Shown here: in pieces, positions 1-6,368 of the stretch | Layout of the letters: each line of letters starts with the position of its first letter | Position numbering within the stretch: the stretch's first letter is position 1 | From: Actinomycetes bacterium | GTDB taxonomy: Bacteria; Actinomycetota; Actinomycetes; Actinomycetales; Microbacteriaceae | Direction of reading: 5' to 3' | DNA length: 6,368 bases | Assembly (NCBI GenBank): GCA_023450335.1 | Contig: JAEXHA010000075.1 | Location: forward strand, 1 to 6,368 | The notes under the pieces: model-generated | The model's input: the letters and a program-made list of their open reading frames with translations, nothing else | Told to the model about the DNA's origin: nothing | Database searches by the model: none | Made by a program: the position numbers and the translations under genes

Positions 1-1
1 G

Positions 2-88
2 CTCGTCGCTGCCGTCAGCGCGGCGTGGCTGCCCGCCGGCCGCGCCGCCGCCCCCGCCGAGGCCGCCGCGGAGCCCGCTCTCGTGTGA
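2..88 (+). CDS. C-terminal end of a gene cut by the window edge, probably a membrane protein
   Basis: An open frame enters from the left edge and stops at TGA (86-88). It gives 28 residues, starting LVAAVSAAWLPAGRAAA and ending AEAAAEPALV. The first part is hydrophobic and looks like the end of a transmembrane helix, followed by a short Ala/Pro/Glu-rich tail. Such an ending is common in actinobacterial multi-pass transporters such as MFS proteins, but too little is visible to name a family. The gene would converge on guaB. The other plus frame here runs far into the antisense of guaB and is Arg-rich, so this frame is the more believable. Its reality as a gene is an inference from composition and the stop position. 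Confidence 0.45.
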   Translation, partial: LVAAVSAAWLPAGRAAAPAEAAAEPALV

Positions 89-155
89 GGGCGGGCGTCA
101 GGGGTGCGCACTCGGCGTCGCACATCCGCTCGGCACCACCGATGCGCGCACGGCG

Positions 156-231
156 TCACTCCTTGTTGCCGCGTGCCGCGACCACGATCTGCACGTCGTG
201 GCGGTGCGACTCCTTGACCCGCCGAGGTGAT
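156..231 (-). pseudogene. Degenerate second copy of the guaB 3' end (gene relic or attachment-site scar)
   Basis: Read on the minus strand, this segment ends in KESHRHDVQIVVAARGNKE and a stop, matching the guaB C-terminus KESHPHDVQIVVEAPNYKK at the same distance from its stop. At DNA level, 179-218 matches guaB 516-555 at 37 of 40 bases. After a 2-base deletion, 222-231 matches 561-570 perfectly. The tail 159-178 matches 496-515 at only 13 of 20. The deletion breaks the frame, so residues matching RITSAG lie in another frame. The orientation is the same as guaB, at an offset of 337 bases, and homology fades beyond about 231. No start or upstream IMPDH sequence is present, so it cannot encode an enzyme. 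It may be left from a tandem duplication, or from an element that integrated in the 3' end of guaB and was later lost. The sequence match is directly seen; the origin is inferred. Confidence 0.8.
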
Positions 232-279
232 TCAGAACGCCCCCGCGGCGCCCGCGGCCGATGCGCGCGCACCGCCCGA

Positions 280-361
280 CACGAACTGCGGAGAAATCCA
301 CGAACGTCGGATCCATACCCGCGATCCGATCCGAACTTCACGCGATTCTCCGCAGTTCGTG
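280..361. repeat. 82-bp imperfect palindrome with perfect 16-bp arms
   Basis: CACGAACTGCGGAGAA at 280-295 is the exact reverse complement of TTCTCCGCAGTTCGTG at 346-361. Pairing resumes closer to the centre: TCGGATC at 307-313 can pair with GATCCGA at 328-334. Counted as 34-base arms (280-313 and 328-361), 27 of 34 positions are complementary, leaving a 14-base loop. The element sits between the guaB 3' relic and guaB itself, where two convergent transcripts would meet. It could be a bidirectional terminator, although no U-tract follows either arm. It could also be a dispersed REP- or MITE-like repeat, or a recombinase-recognised structure. The palindrome is seen directly; its role is unknown. 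Confidence 0.8.
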
Positions 362-492
362 ACGTGGCGACCGTGCACGGGCGCGTAGAGGCGCGCACAG
401 ATGCGTGCAGGCGGCAACACAGGCGAGTGGATGCCGGACCGCGTTACCCCGCGCGAGCCAGAGCCGCGTGGATGCCGGGGCCCGGCCGCGGC

Positions 493-1995
493 CTACTTCT
501 TGTAGTTGGGGGCCTCGACCACGATCTGCACGTCGTGGGGGTGGGACTCCTTGAGGCCGGCCGAGGTGATGCGGACGAACTTGCCGCGGGACTTGAGCTC
601 TTCGATCGTGCGCGCGCCGACGTAGAACATCGACTGCCGCAGTCCGCCGATGAGCTGATAGGCCACCGCCGACACCGGACCGCGGTACGCGACCTGGCCC
701 TCGATCCCCTCGGGGATCAGCTTGTCGTCGCTGGGCACGTCGGCCTGGAAGTAGCGGTCCTTCGAGTACGAGGTCTTCTTACCGCGAGTCTGCAGGGCGC
801 CCAGCGACCCCATGCCGCGGTACATCTTGAACTGCTTTCCGCCCTGGAAGACGATCTCGCCCGGCGACTCGTCGGTGCCGGCCAGCAGCGACCCGAGCAT
901 GACGGTGTCGGCTCCGGCCACAAGTGCCTTGGCGATGTCGCCCGAGTACTGCAGGCCGCCGTCGGCGATGATCGGCACGCCGGCCTCGTGCGCGGCGAGG
1001 TAAGCCTCGTAGATCGCGGTGACCTGAGGCACGCCGACACCGGCGACGACGCGGGTGGTGCAGATCGAGCCCGGCCCGACCCCGACCTTGACCGCGTCCA
1101 CTCCGGCGTCGATGAGCGCCTGGGCGCCCTCGCGCGTGGCGACGTTGCCGCCGATGATGTCGATCGCTTCGAACGACGGGTCGGCCTTGAGCCGGCGCAC
1201 GATGTCGATGACACCGGCCGACTGGCCGTTGGCGGTGTCGACGACGAGCACGTCCACGCCCACGTCGCGCAGCGCCTCGGCGCGCTCCCATGCGTCGCCG
1301 AAGAACCCGATGGCAGCGCCGACCCGCAGGCGTCCGTGCTCGTCCTTGGTCGCGAGCGGGTACTTCTCGCTCTTGTCGAAGTCCTTGATGGTGATCAGGC
1401 CCGCGAGTTTGCCGTCGTCGTCGATGAGCGGCAGCTTCTCGACGCGGTGCTTGGCGAACAATGCGATGACCTCGTTGGCGCCGATGCCCACGCGCCCGGT
1501 GACCAGGCCGTCGCTGGTCATGACGTCGCGCACCTTCGTCGTCTGCTTCTCGAAACCCGAGACGAATCGCATGTCGCGGTTGGTGATGATGCCGACCAGG
1601 CGCCCGTCCTCGTCGACGACCGGCAGCCCCGAGATGCGGTACTGCGCGCAGAGCGCGTCGACCTCATCGATCGTGGCGTCGGGCGTTGTGGTGATGGGGT
1701 CGGTGATCATGCCCGACTCGCTGCGCTTGACGCGGTCGACCATCGAAGCCTGCTCGGCGATCGAGAGGTTGCGATGCAGGATGCCCAGGCCCCCCTCACG
1801 CGCGATGGCAATGGCCATCCGCGCCTCGGTGACGGTGTCCATCGCCGACGACAGCAGAGGGGTCGCAACGGTGATGCGGCGAGTGACCCGCGACGAGGTG
1901 TCGGCCTCCGACGGGATGACATCGGTGTGCCCCGGCAGCAGCAGCACGTCGTCATAAGTCAGTCCGACGAATCCGAACGGGTCATTCTGTGTCAT
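493..1995 (-). CDS. guaB: IMP dehydrogenase (inosine-5'-monophosphate dehydrogenase)
   Basis: This 500-residue cytoplasmic enzyme oxidises IMP to XMP with NAD+, the committed step of guanine nucleotide synthesis. The N-terminus LTYDDVLLLPG and the SAMDTVTEARMAIAIAREGG segment are typical. A pair of CBS domains is inserted at about residues 95-205. The active-site loop GVGPGSICTTR (305-315) carries the catalytic Cys312. DGGLQYSGDIAKALVAGAD (345-363), YRGMGSLGA (392-400) and the flap Arg-Tyr pair (414-415) followed by EGIEGQVAYRG are all present. Length is normal for the family. The ATG at 1995 is chosen because AGGAG (2001-2005) lies 5 bases upstream and the protein then begins like other IMPDHs; the frame is open further upstream but that part is non-homologous. 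The substrate-site motif reads DTANGQS where many bacteria have DTAHGHS. It is divergent from the liv operon, with no shared function evident. Confidence 0.98.
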   Translation of the reverse strand: MTQNDPFGFVGLTYDDVLLLPGHTDVIPSEADTSSRVTRRITVATPLLSSAMDTVTEARMAIAIAREGGLGILHRNLSIAEQASMVDRVKRSESGMITDPITTTPDATIDEVDALCAQYRISGLPVVDEDGRLVGIITNRDMRFVSGFEKQTTKVRDVMTSDGLVTGRVGIGANEVIALFAKHRVEKLPLIDDDGKLAGLITIKDFDKSEKYPLATKDEHGRLRVGAAIGFFGDAWERAEALRDVGVDVLVVDTANGQSAGVIDIVRRLKADPSFEAIDIIGGNVATREGAQALIDAGVDAVKVGVGPGSICTTRVVAGVGVPQVTAIYEAYLAAHEAGVPIIADGGLQYSGDIAKALVAGADTVMLGSLLAGTDESPGEIVFQGGKQFKMYRGMGSLGALQTRGKKTSYSKDRYFQADVPSDDKLIPEGIEGQVAYRGPVSAVAYQLIGGLRQSMFYVGARTIEELKSRGKFVRITSAGLKESHPHDVQIVVEAPNYKK

Positions 1996-2023
1996 CTGTT
2001 CTCCTGCGATCTGGGCCCTATCG

Positions 2024-2051
2024 ATTCTAAGGCGCGAACAGGCCGTTTCAT
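2024..2051 (-). promoter_or_regulatory. Probable guaB promoter
   Basis: On the minus strand a -10-like TAGAAT (2024-2029) follows a -35-like ATGAAA (2046-2051) with a 16-base spacer. They match sigma-70-type consensus at 5 of 6 and 4 of 6 positions. Transcription would start about 30 bases before the guaB ATG, giving a short leader that contains the AGGAG ribosome site. The area is locally AT-richer than the surroundings. This is a by-eye prediction with no experimental support. Confidence 0.5.
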
Positions 2052-2132
2052 TCCGGAAGTCGGCGGCGCCGATACAACGGCGCGCGAACAACAAGTAGGC
2101 GAAACAAAGCCGACACATTACGCTCGTACCGT

Positions 2133-2144
2133 CGTTGATCAACG
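2133..2144. promoter_or_regulatory. 12-bp perfect palindrome upstream of livH, candidate operator
   Basis: CGTTGATCAACG is a perfect palindrome about 45 bases before the livH start, in the divergent guaB/livH intergenic region. Its position suits a regulator site for the transporter operon. I could not find a convincing -10/-35 pair on the plus strand beside it; CATTACGCT at 2116-2124 is only a weak -10 candidate. A single palindrome of this size may arise by chance, so the call is tentative. Confidence 0.25.
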
Positions 2145-2179
2145 CCGATGCGACCGCACACCCGAGCAGTGCGCCGGAT

Positions 2180-2184
2180 GGAGG
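2180..2184 (+). promoter_or_regulatory. Ribosome binding site that sets the livH start
   Basis: GGAGG lies 4 bases before the GTG at 2189. The longer alternative start, a TTG at 2135, has no Shine-Dalgarno-like sequence before it and falls inside the 12-bp palindrome. The extra 18 residues it would add also sit awkwardly in front of a signal peptide. Confidence 0.7.
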
Positions 2185-2188
2185 ATCC

Positions 2189-3574
2189 GTGAGTCTCACT
2201 TCGACCCTGACCGAGAGACGCCCGAAACGGGTGATCGCAACCCTGTGGTGCGCTGTGCTGGCGCTGCTGTTCGTACTGCCGTTGGGCGCGGTTCCGGCCT
2301 TCGCGGATGCCTCCGAAACCGGCGCGTCCGGCGCGGATACCAGTGCGGTGGCGGGCGACACGGGTGGTGACGAGGCCGTCGCTCCCGAAGACATGCCCTA
2401 CGCGATCCAGGGCAACGTGCGCACGGGCGGCGAACCGATCGCCGGCGCGGTGATCACGGTGGTCGGCGCCGACTTCTCGGCCGAGACCCAGAGCGACGAA
2501 GACGGTCACTGGCGCCTGGGAGTGCCCACGAATGAAGGCGTCTGGACGCTCGAGCTGCAGGCCGACTCGCTGCCGCCCGAGATCGAAGCCCCCGAGGACT
2601 TCGCGTTCACCGAAGAGGTCGAGTTCGGCCGCACCTCGACGGTCACCCGCAACTTCACCCTCACCGCCGCCGAGCGCGACACCACCTCGTTCGCCGAGCA
2701 GCTGCTGGCCCGCGCGGTGAACGGCCTCAACTTCGGCCTCATGCTGGCCCTCGCCGCGATCGGCCTGACCCTCATCTACGGCACGACGTCGCTGGCCAAC
2801 TTCGCACATGGCGAGATGGTCACCTTCGGCGCGGTCGCCGCACTGCTGATCTCGACGGCGTTCGGCGGCAATGTCTGGCTCGCCATACCGTTGGCGGTGA
2901 TCGCGTCTGCCGCATTCGGCTGGGGTATGGATGCCGGATTATGGCGTCCGTTGCGACGAAGAGGCATCGGCATCGTGCAGCTGATGATCGTGTCGATCGG
3001 CCTCTCACTCGCGTTGCGCTACGTCTACCCGATCTTCATCGGCGGCGGAACCCGGCAGCTGCCCGGGCGCGCGACCCAGATCATTCCCGGGCTGGGTGAG
3101 ATCCGGCTGACGATCACCGACGTGATCAGCATGTCGATCTCGATCGTGGTCATCCTGGCGTTCTCGTGGTGGCTCATGCGGTCGCGCCTGGGCCGGGCCA
3201 CGCGCGCCGTCTCCGACAACGCCGCGCTGGCCGCCGCCAGCGGCATCGACGTCGACCGCGTCGTGCGGGTGGTGTGGGTCCTCGGCTCGGCGCTGGCCGG
3301 CCTGTCGGGCATTCTGTGGGCGTACTTCCGGCCGGGCATCCGATGGGACATGGGCACCGGCATCCTGCTGCTGATGTTCGCCGCGATCACCCTCGGTGGC
3401 CTGGGCACGGCATTCGGCGCGTTGATCGGCTCGATCATCGTCGGCCTGCTGGTGGAGGTGTCGACGCTCTGGCTGGCGTCCGACCTCAAGTACGTGGGTG
3501 CGCTCGGTGTGCTGATCGTCATCCTTCTGTTCCGTCCCCAGGGCATCCTGGGCCGCAAAGAGCGCATCGGATAG
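2189..3574 (+). CDS. livH: Branched-chain amino acid ABC transporter permease LivH with an extra secreted N-terminal domain
   Basis: This is one of two channel-forming permeases of an importer for branched-chain amino acids or related substrates. From the GTG start it is 461 residues, against roughly 300 for classical LivH. Residues 1-39 look like a signal peptide: basic RRPKR, a hydrophobic stretch, then AFA before DAS. A low-complexity acidic linker follows (40-70). Residues 71-158 resemble a carboxypeptidase-regulatory/Cna-B-type beta-sandwich (IQGNVRTGGEPIAGAVITVV, then DEDGHWRLGVP). The permease proper spans about 167-461 with LTLIYGTTSLANFAHGEM typical of LivH. A cytoplasmic ATPase-contact loop lies around 332-358 (SRLGRATRAVSDNAALAAASGID), and the family ending LLFRPQGILG is present. 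It is the first gene of the operon. The fused domain probably sits outside the membrane; its job is unknown. If the signal segment is not cleaved, it would be an extra transmembrane helix. Confidence 0.92.
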   Translation: MSLTSTLTERRPKRVIATLWCAVLALLFVLPLGAVPAFADASETGASGADTSAVAGDTGGDEAVAPEDMPYAIQGNVRTGGEPIAGAVITVVGADFSAETQSDEDGHWRLGVPTNEGVWTLELQADSLPPEIEAPEDFAFTEEVEFGRTSTVTRNFTLTAAERDTTSFAEQLLARAVNGLNFGLMLALAAIGLTLIYGTTSLANFAHGEMVTFGAVAALLISTAFGGNVWLAIPLAVIASAAFGWGMDAGLWRPLRRRGIGIVQLMIVSIGLSLALRYVYPIFIGGGTRQLPGRATQIIPGLGEIRLTITDVISMSISIVVILAFSWWLMRSRLGRATRAVSDNAALAAASGIDVDRVVRVVWVLGSALAGLSGILWAYFRPGIRWDMGTGILLLMFAAITLGGLGTAFGALIGSIIVGLLVEVSTLWLASDLKYVGALGVLIVILLFRPQGILGRKERIG

Positions 3575-3583
3575 GGGCCGGTC

Positions 3584-4564
3584 ATGGACTTCCTGCAGAT
3601 TTTCGAGAACACCCTCAGTCAGATGCTCGCGCCGACCACGCTCGGCTTCGTGCTGGCGGCGATCGGTCTGTCGCTGCACTTCGGCTTCGCGGGCCTTCTC
3701 AACATGGGCGTCGCCGGCTTCATGGCCATCGGCGCGTACGCGTTCGCGATCTCGATCCTCACCTTCGGGCTGCCGTGGGAGCTGGCCGCGCTCATCTCGT
3801 TCGTGGCGGCCGCGATCTTCGCGCTCATCCTGGGCATACCCACCCTGCGGCTCAGGGGCGATTATCTGGCCATCGTGACGATCGCCGCCGCCGAGGTGGT
3901 GCGACTGCTGTTCCTCACCTCGGTGTGGCGCCAGTACACCGGCTCGGCCGATGGCCTCTACGGCTTCCAGATCGGGTTCCGCGGGGCGAACAACCCGCTG
4001 CCGCCCGGCCGCTGGGGATGGGGCCCGTGGACCTACACGTCGAACGAGTGGTGGGTCATCATCATGGGCCTGCTGGCCATCGCCGTGGCCGTCCTGCTGG
4101 TGTGGATGCTGATGCGCAGCCCCTGGGGCCGGGTCATCCGCGGCATCCGCGAAGATGAAGACGCGGTGCGCGCCCTCGGGAAGAACACGTTCGGGTTCAA
4201 GATGCAGGCGCTGGTCATCGGCGGTGTCATCATCGCCGCCGGCGGTGTGGTCACCGCGATGGGCACCAACGTCACACCGAACGTCTACATGACCTCGCAG
4301 ACGTTCTTCGTATGGACCGCACTGCTGCTGGGCGGGGCGGCGACCATCTTCGGCCCCGTGCTCGGAGCCGTGCTGTTCTGGATGGTGCGCGCCTTCCTGT
4401 CGAACCTGCTGGCGTCCATGGGGGATGCCGGGCTGCTGCCGTTCGGTCGGGAAGCGCAACAGGCTCTCGTGTTCGTGATCATCGGCGTCGCGTTGATGCT
4501 GTTGGTGATCTTCCGGCCGCAGGGCATCCTCGGGAGCAAGAAGGAGCTGACCTTTGTCCGCTGA
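3584..4564 (+). CDS. livM: Branched-chain amino acid ABC transporter permease LivM
   Basis: This is the second membrane permease, expected to pair with LivH. The protein has 326 residues with many hydrophobic segments. LSLHFGFAGLLNMGVAGFMAIGAYA at about 29-53 and LRLRGDYLAIVTIAAAEVVRLL at 88-109 are characteristic of LivM. The cytoplasmic loop RSPWGRVIRGIREDEDAVRALG (178-199) is the likely contact with an ATPase. The C-terminus carries the family signature IFRPQGILG (309-317). Length is normal without the periplasmic-side insertions seen in some homologues. ATG 3584 has AGGGG (3573-3577) 6 bases upstream, overlapping the livH stop, which suggests coupled translation. Its end overlaps livG by 11 bases. 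Confidence 0.95.
   Translation: MDFLQIFENTLSQMLAPTTLGFVLAAIGLSLHFGFAGLLNMGVAGFMAIGAYAFAISILTFGLPWELAALISFVAAAIFALILGIPTLRLRGDYLAIVTIAAAEVVRLLFLTSVWRQYTGSADGLYGFQIGFRGANNPLPPGRWGWGPWTYTSNEWWVIIMGLLAIAVAVLLVWMLMRSPWGRVIRGIREDEDAVRALGKNTFGFKMQALVIGGVIIAAGGVVTAMGTNVTPNVYMTSQTFFVWTALLLGGAATIFGPVLGAVLFWMVRAFLSNLLASMGDAGLLPFGREAQQALVFVIIGVALMLLVIFRPQGILGSKKELTFVR
4541..4546 (+). promoter_or_regulatory. Ribosome binding site for the TTG start of livG
   Basis: AAGGAG inside the end of livM lies 7 bases before the TTG at 4554. No ATG or GTG with a better-placed site precedes the ABC domain, so this site decides the rare TTG start and the 11-base overlap with livM. Confidence 0.75.
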
Positions 4565-5524
4565 GCAGAACGTTCCGGTCACGCCCCGCACCAAGACGAC
4601 GGGGTTGCACGTCGGCGACGCCGTTCCCGGTGTCGCCAAGGTCGACCCGATCATCGTCGCCGACGCGGTCACCCGCGAGTTCGGTGGTCTGAAGGCTGTC
4701 GACGTCGACCATCTCGAGATTCCGCGCGGTGCCATCACCGCGCTGATCGGCCCCAACGGAGCCGGCAAGACCACGCTGTTCAACCTGCTGAGCGGGTTCG
4801 ACAAGCCCAACCACGGCACCTGGTCATTCGATGGCCGCAAGCTCGTGGGCATCCCGGCGTTCAAGAGCGCCCGGCTGGGGCAGGTGCGCACCTTCCAGCT
4901 CACCAAGGCCCTGGGGCTGCTGACGGTTCTCGAGAACATGAAACTCGGCGCTCCCAAGCAGACAGGTGAGAGGTTCTGGGCGAGCCTGCTGCCGTTCCTG
5001 TGGCGCGGGCAGGAGCAGGCGAACGAAGCCAAGGCCCGCGAACTGCTGCAGCGATTCAAGCTGCTCGAGAAGGAAGCCGACTTCGCCGCGTCGCTGTCGG
5101 GTGGTCAGCGCAAGCTGCTCGAGATGGCGCGGGCGCTGATGAGCGACCCGACGTTCGTGATGCTCGATGAGCCCATGGCCGGGGTGAACCCGGCGCTCAC
5201 GCAGTCGCTGCTCGACCACATCCTCGATCTGAAGGATCGGGGAATGACGGTGCTGTTCGTCGAGCACGACATGCACATGGTGCGACACATCGCGGATTGG
5301 GTGGTCGTGATGGCCGAAGGGCGCATCGTCGCCGAAGGGCCGCCGGAGACGGTGATGAAGGAGCAGTCGGTCATCGACGCGTATCTCGGCGCGCATCAGG
5401 ACGTCGACCTGGGTGTGGTCACCGGCCGAGTCAAGGGCGAGATGGACACCGCCGCGATCGACCTGCTCGAAGACATCGAGGCCGATGAGAACGCGTCGAT
5501 CGCCGAAGCCGAGGAGGACAAGTC

Positions 5525-5528
<4 letters not shown>
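4554..5528 (+). CDS. livG: Branched-chain amino acid ABC transporter ATP-binding protein LivG
   Basis: This cytoplasmic ATPase powers the LivH/LivM channel together with LivF. Motifs are in order: Walker A GPNGAGKTT (66-74), Q-loop FQLTKAL (Gln115), signature LSGGQ (181-185), Walker B VMLDEP with Glu206, and switch His238 in VEHDM. The LivG-type segment GLLTVLENMKLG (121-132) and the long insert before the signature are present. The length is 324 residues, above the usual 255-300 or so. About 32 residues precede the ABC core, and a highly acidic 44-residue tail (281-324) follows DAYLGA, where LivG proteins normally finish. Translation starts at TTG with a strong upstream site and overlaps livM by 11 bases; the end overlaps livF by 4. 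All catalytic residues are intact. The tail may be regulatory or a protein contact site, but this is only a suggestion. Confidence 0.95.
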
Positions 5529-6295
<767 letters not shown>

Positions 6296-6368
6296 GCGGG
6301 AGCGCCGGCGCGCGGCCGCAGCCGCCGGAGCGCTGCCGCAGCGGCCGAGGCGCTGCGCGGTGGCTGGA
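6296..6368. other. GC-rich end of window, no supported feature
   Basis: These 73 bases after the livF stop are almost entirely G and C, with several short GCGCTGC/GCCGCAG-like words. Small hairpins can be drawn but none has a clear stem plus T-tract. The minus strand is open and Ala/Arg-rich, so the end of a convergent gene is possible but not shown. Confidence 0.4.

Larger units (their letters stand above)
89..492. other. Convergent intergenic region without an intact gene
   Basis: About 400 bases separate the end of the left-edge gene from the guaB stop. They hold a degenerate second guaB 3' end (156-231) and a long imperfect palindrome (280-361), both listed separately. A second, weaker nested hairpin is possible at 374-409, with outer arms TGCACG/CGTGCA and inner arms GCGCG/CGCGC. 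An 11-base direct repeat, GTGGATGCCGG, occurs at 427-437 and 468-478. The open frames across this stretch give Arg-rich translations with no recognisable domain, so I call no protein here. Short GC-only repeats are expected by chance at this base composition. Confidence 0.6.

Noticed and set aside
156..398. An 80-codon minus-strand open frame as a real small protein
   Set aside because: Its C-terminal part is the guaB relic and the rest is Arg-rich sequence across the palindrome with no convincing ribosome site.
427..478. 11-base direct repeat GTGGATGCCGG as an array or CRISPR-like unit
   Set aside because: There are only two copies, and the GGATGCCGG word is common in this kind of genome.
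463..492. Small GC hairpin just after the guaB stop (GCCGCG/CGCGGC arms) as a terminator
   Set aside because: The stem is only 6 bp with an 18-base loop and no T-tract; such pairings are expected by chance at this GC content.
2135..2188. Upstream TTG start for livH
   Set aside because: There is no ribosome site before it, and the GTG at 2189 has GGAGG and gives a normal signal-peptide N-terminus.
25..2370. A 781-codon plus-strand open frame
   Set aside because: It runs antisense through all of guaB, has an Arg/Asp/His-rich composition with no domain, and is a typical high-GC shadow frame.
1996..2394. N-terminal extension of guaB to give 633 residues
   Set aside because: The extra 133 residues are antisense to the start of livH and unlike any IMPDH, while the ATG at 1995 has a good ribosome site and the conserved N-terminus.
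3005..5059. A 684-codon minus-strand open frame opposite livH, livM and livG
   Set aside because: The translation is His/Asp/Arg/Gln-rich low-complexity sequence antisense to three well-supported genes, with no ribosome site or recognisable domain.

Overview
The window looks like chromosomal DNA from a high-GC Gram-positive bacterium, most likely an actinobacterium close to Microbacterium/Microbacteriaceae. The signs are very high GC, GTG and TTG starts with strong GGAGG-type ribosome sites, tightly overlapping genes and an actinobacterial-style IMP dehydrogenase. The family placement is an inference from these traits, not from a search.

Layout, left to right. (1) Positions 2-88 hold the last codons of a plus-strand gene, probably a membrane protein. 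(2) Positions 89-492 carry no intact gene. They hold a second, degenerate copy of the 3' end of guaB (156-231) and a large imperfect palindrome (280-361) with two perfect 16-bp arms. (3) guaB (IMP dehydrogenase, guanine nucleotide synthesis) occupies 493-1995 on the minus strand. (4) A divergent promoter region spans 1996-2188, with a plausible guaB promoter and a 12-bp perfect palindrome on the transporter side. (5) A compact plus-strand operon, livH-livM-livG-livF (2189-6295), encodes the two permeases and two ATPases of a branched-chain amino acid type (HAAT family) ABC importer. (6) The last 73 bases are GC-rich with no supported feature.

The transporter genes are almost certainly co-transcribed: the livH-livM gap is 9 nt, livM/livG overlap by 11 nt and livG/livF by 4 nt. 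LivH and LivM would form the membrane channel, and LivG and LivF the ATPase pair. No substrate-binding protein gene lies in the window, so the substrate cannot be fixed beyond the family level. LivH is unusual in carrying a signal-peptide-like segment and a secreted beta-sandwich-like domain before its permease part. LivG has extra N- and C-terminal tails, the latter very acidic.

Most of the window is ordinary housekeeping and transport. The parts worth a second look are the duplicated guaB 3' end with the palindrome beside it, and the LivH fusion.
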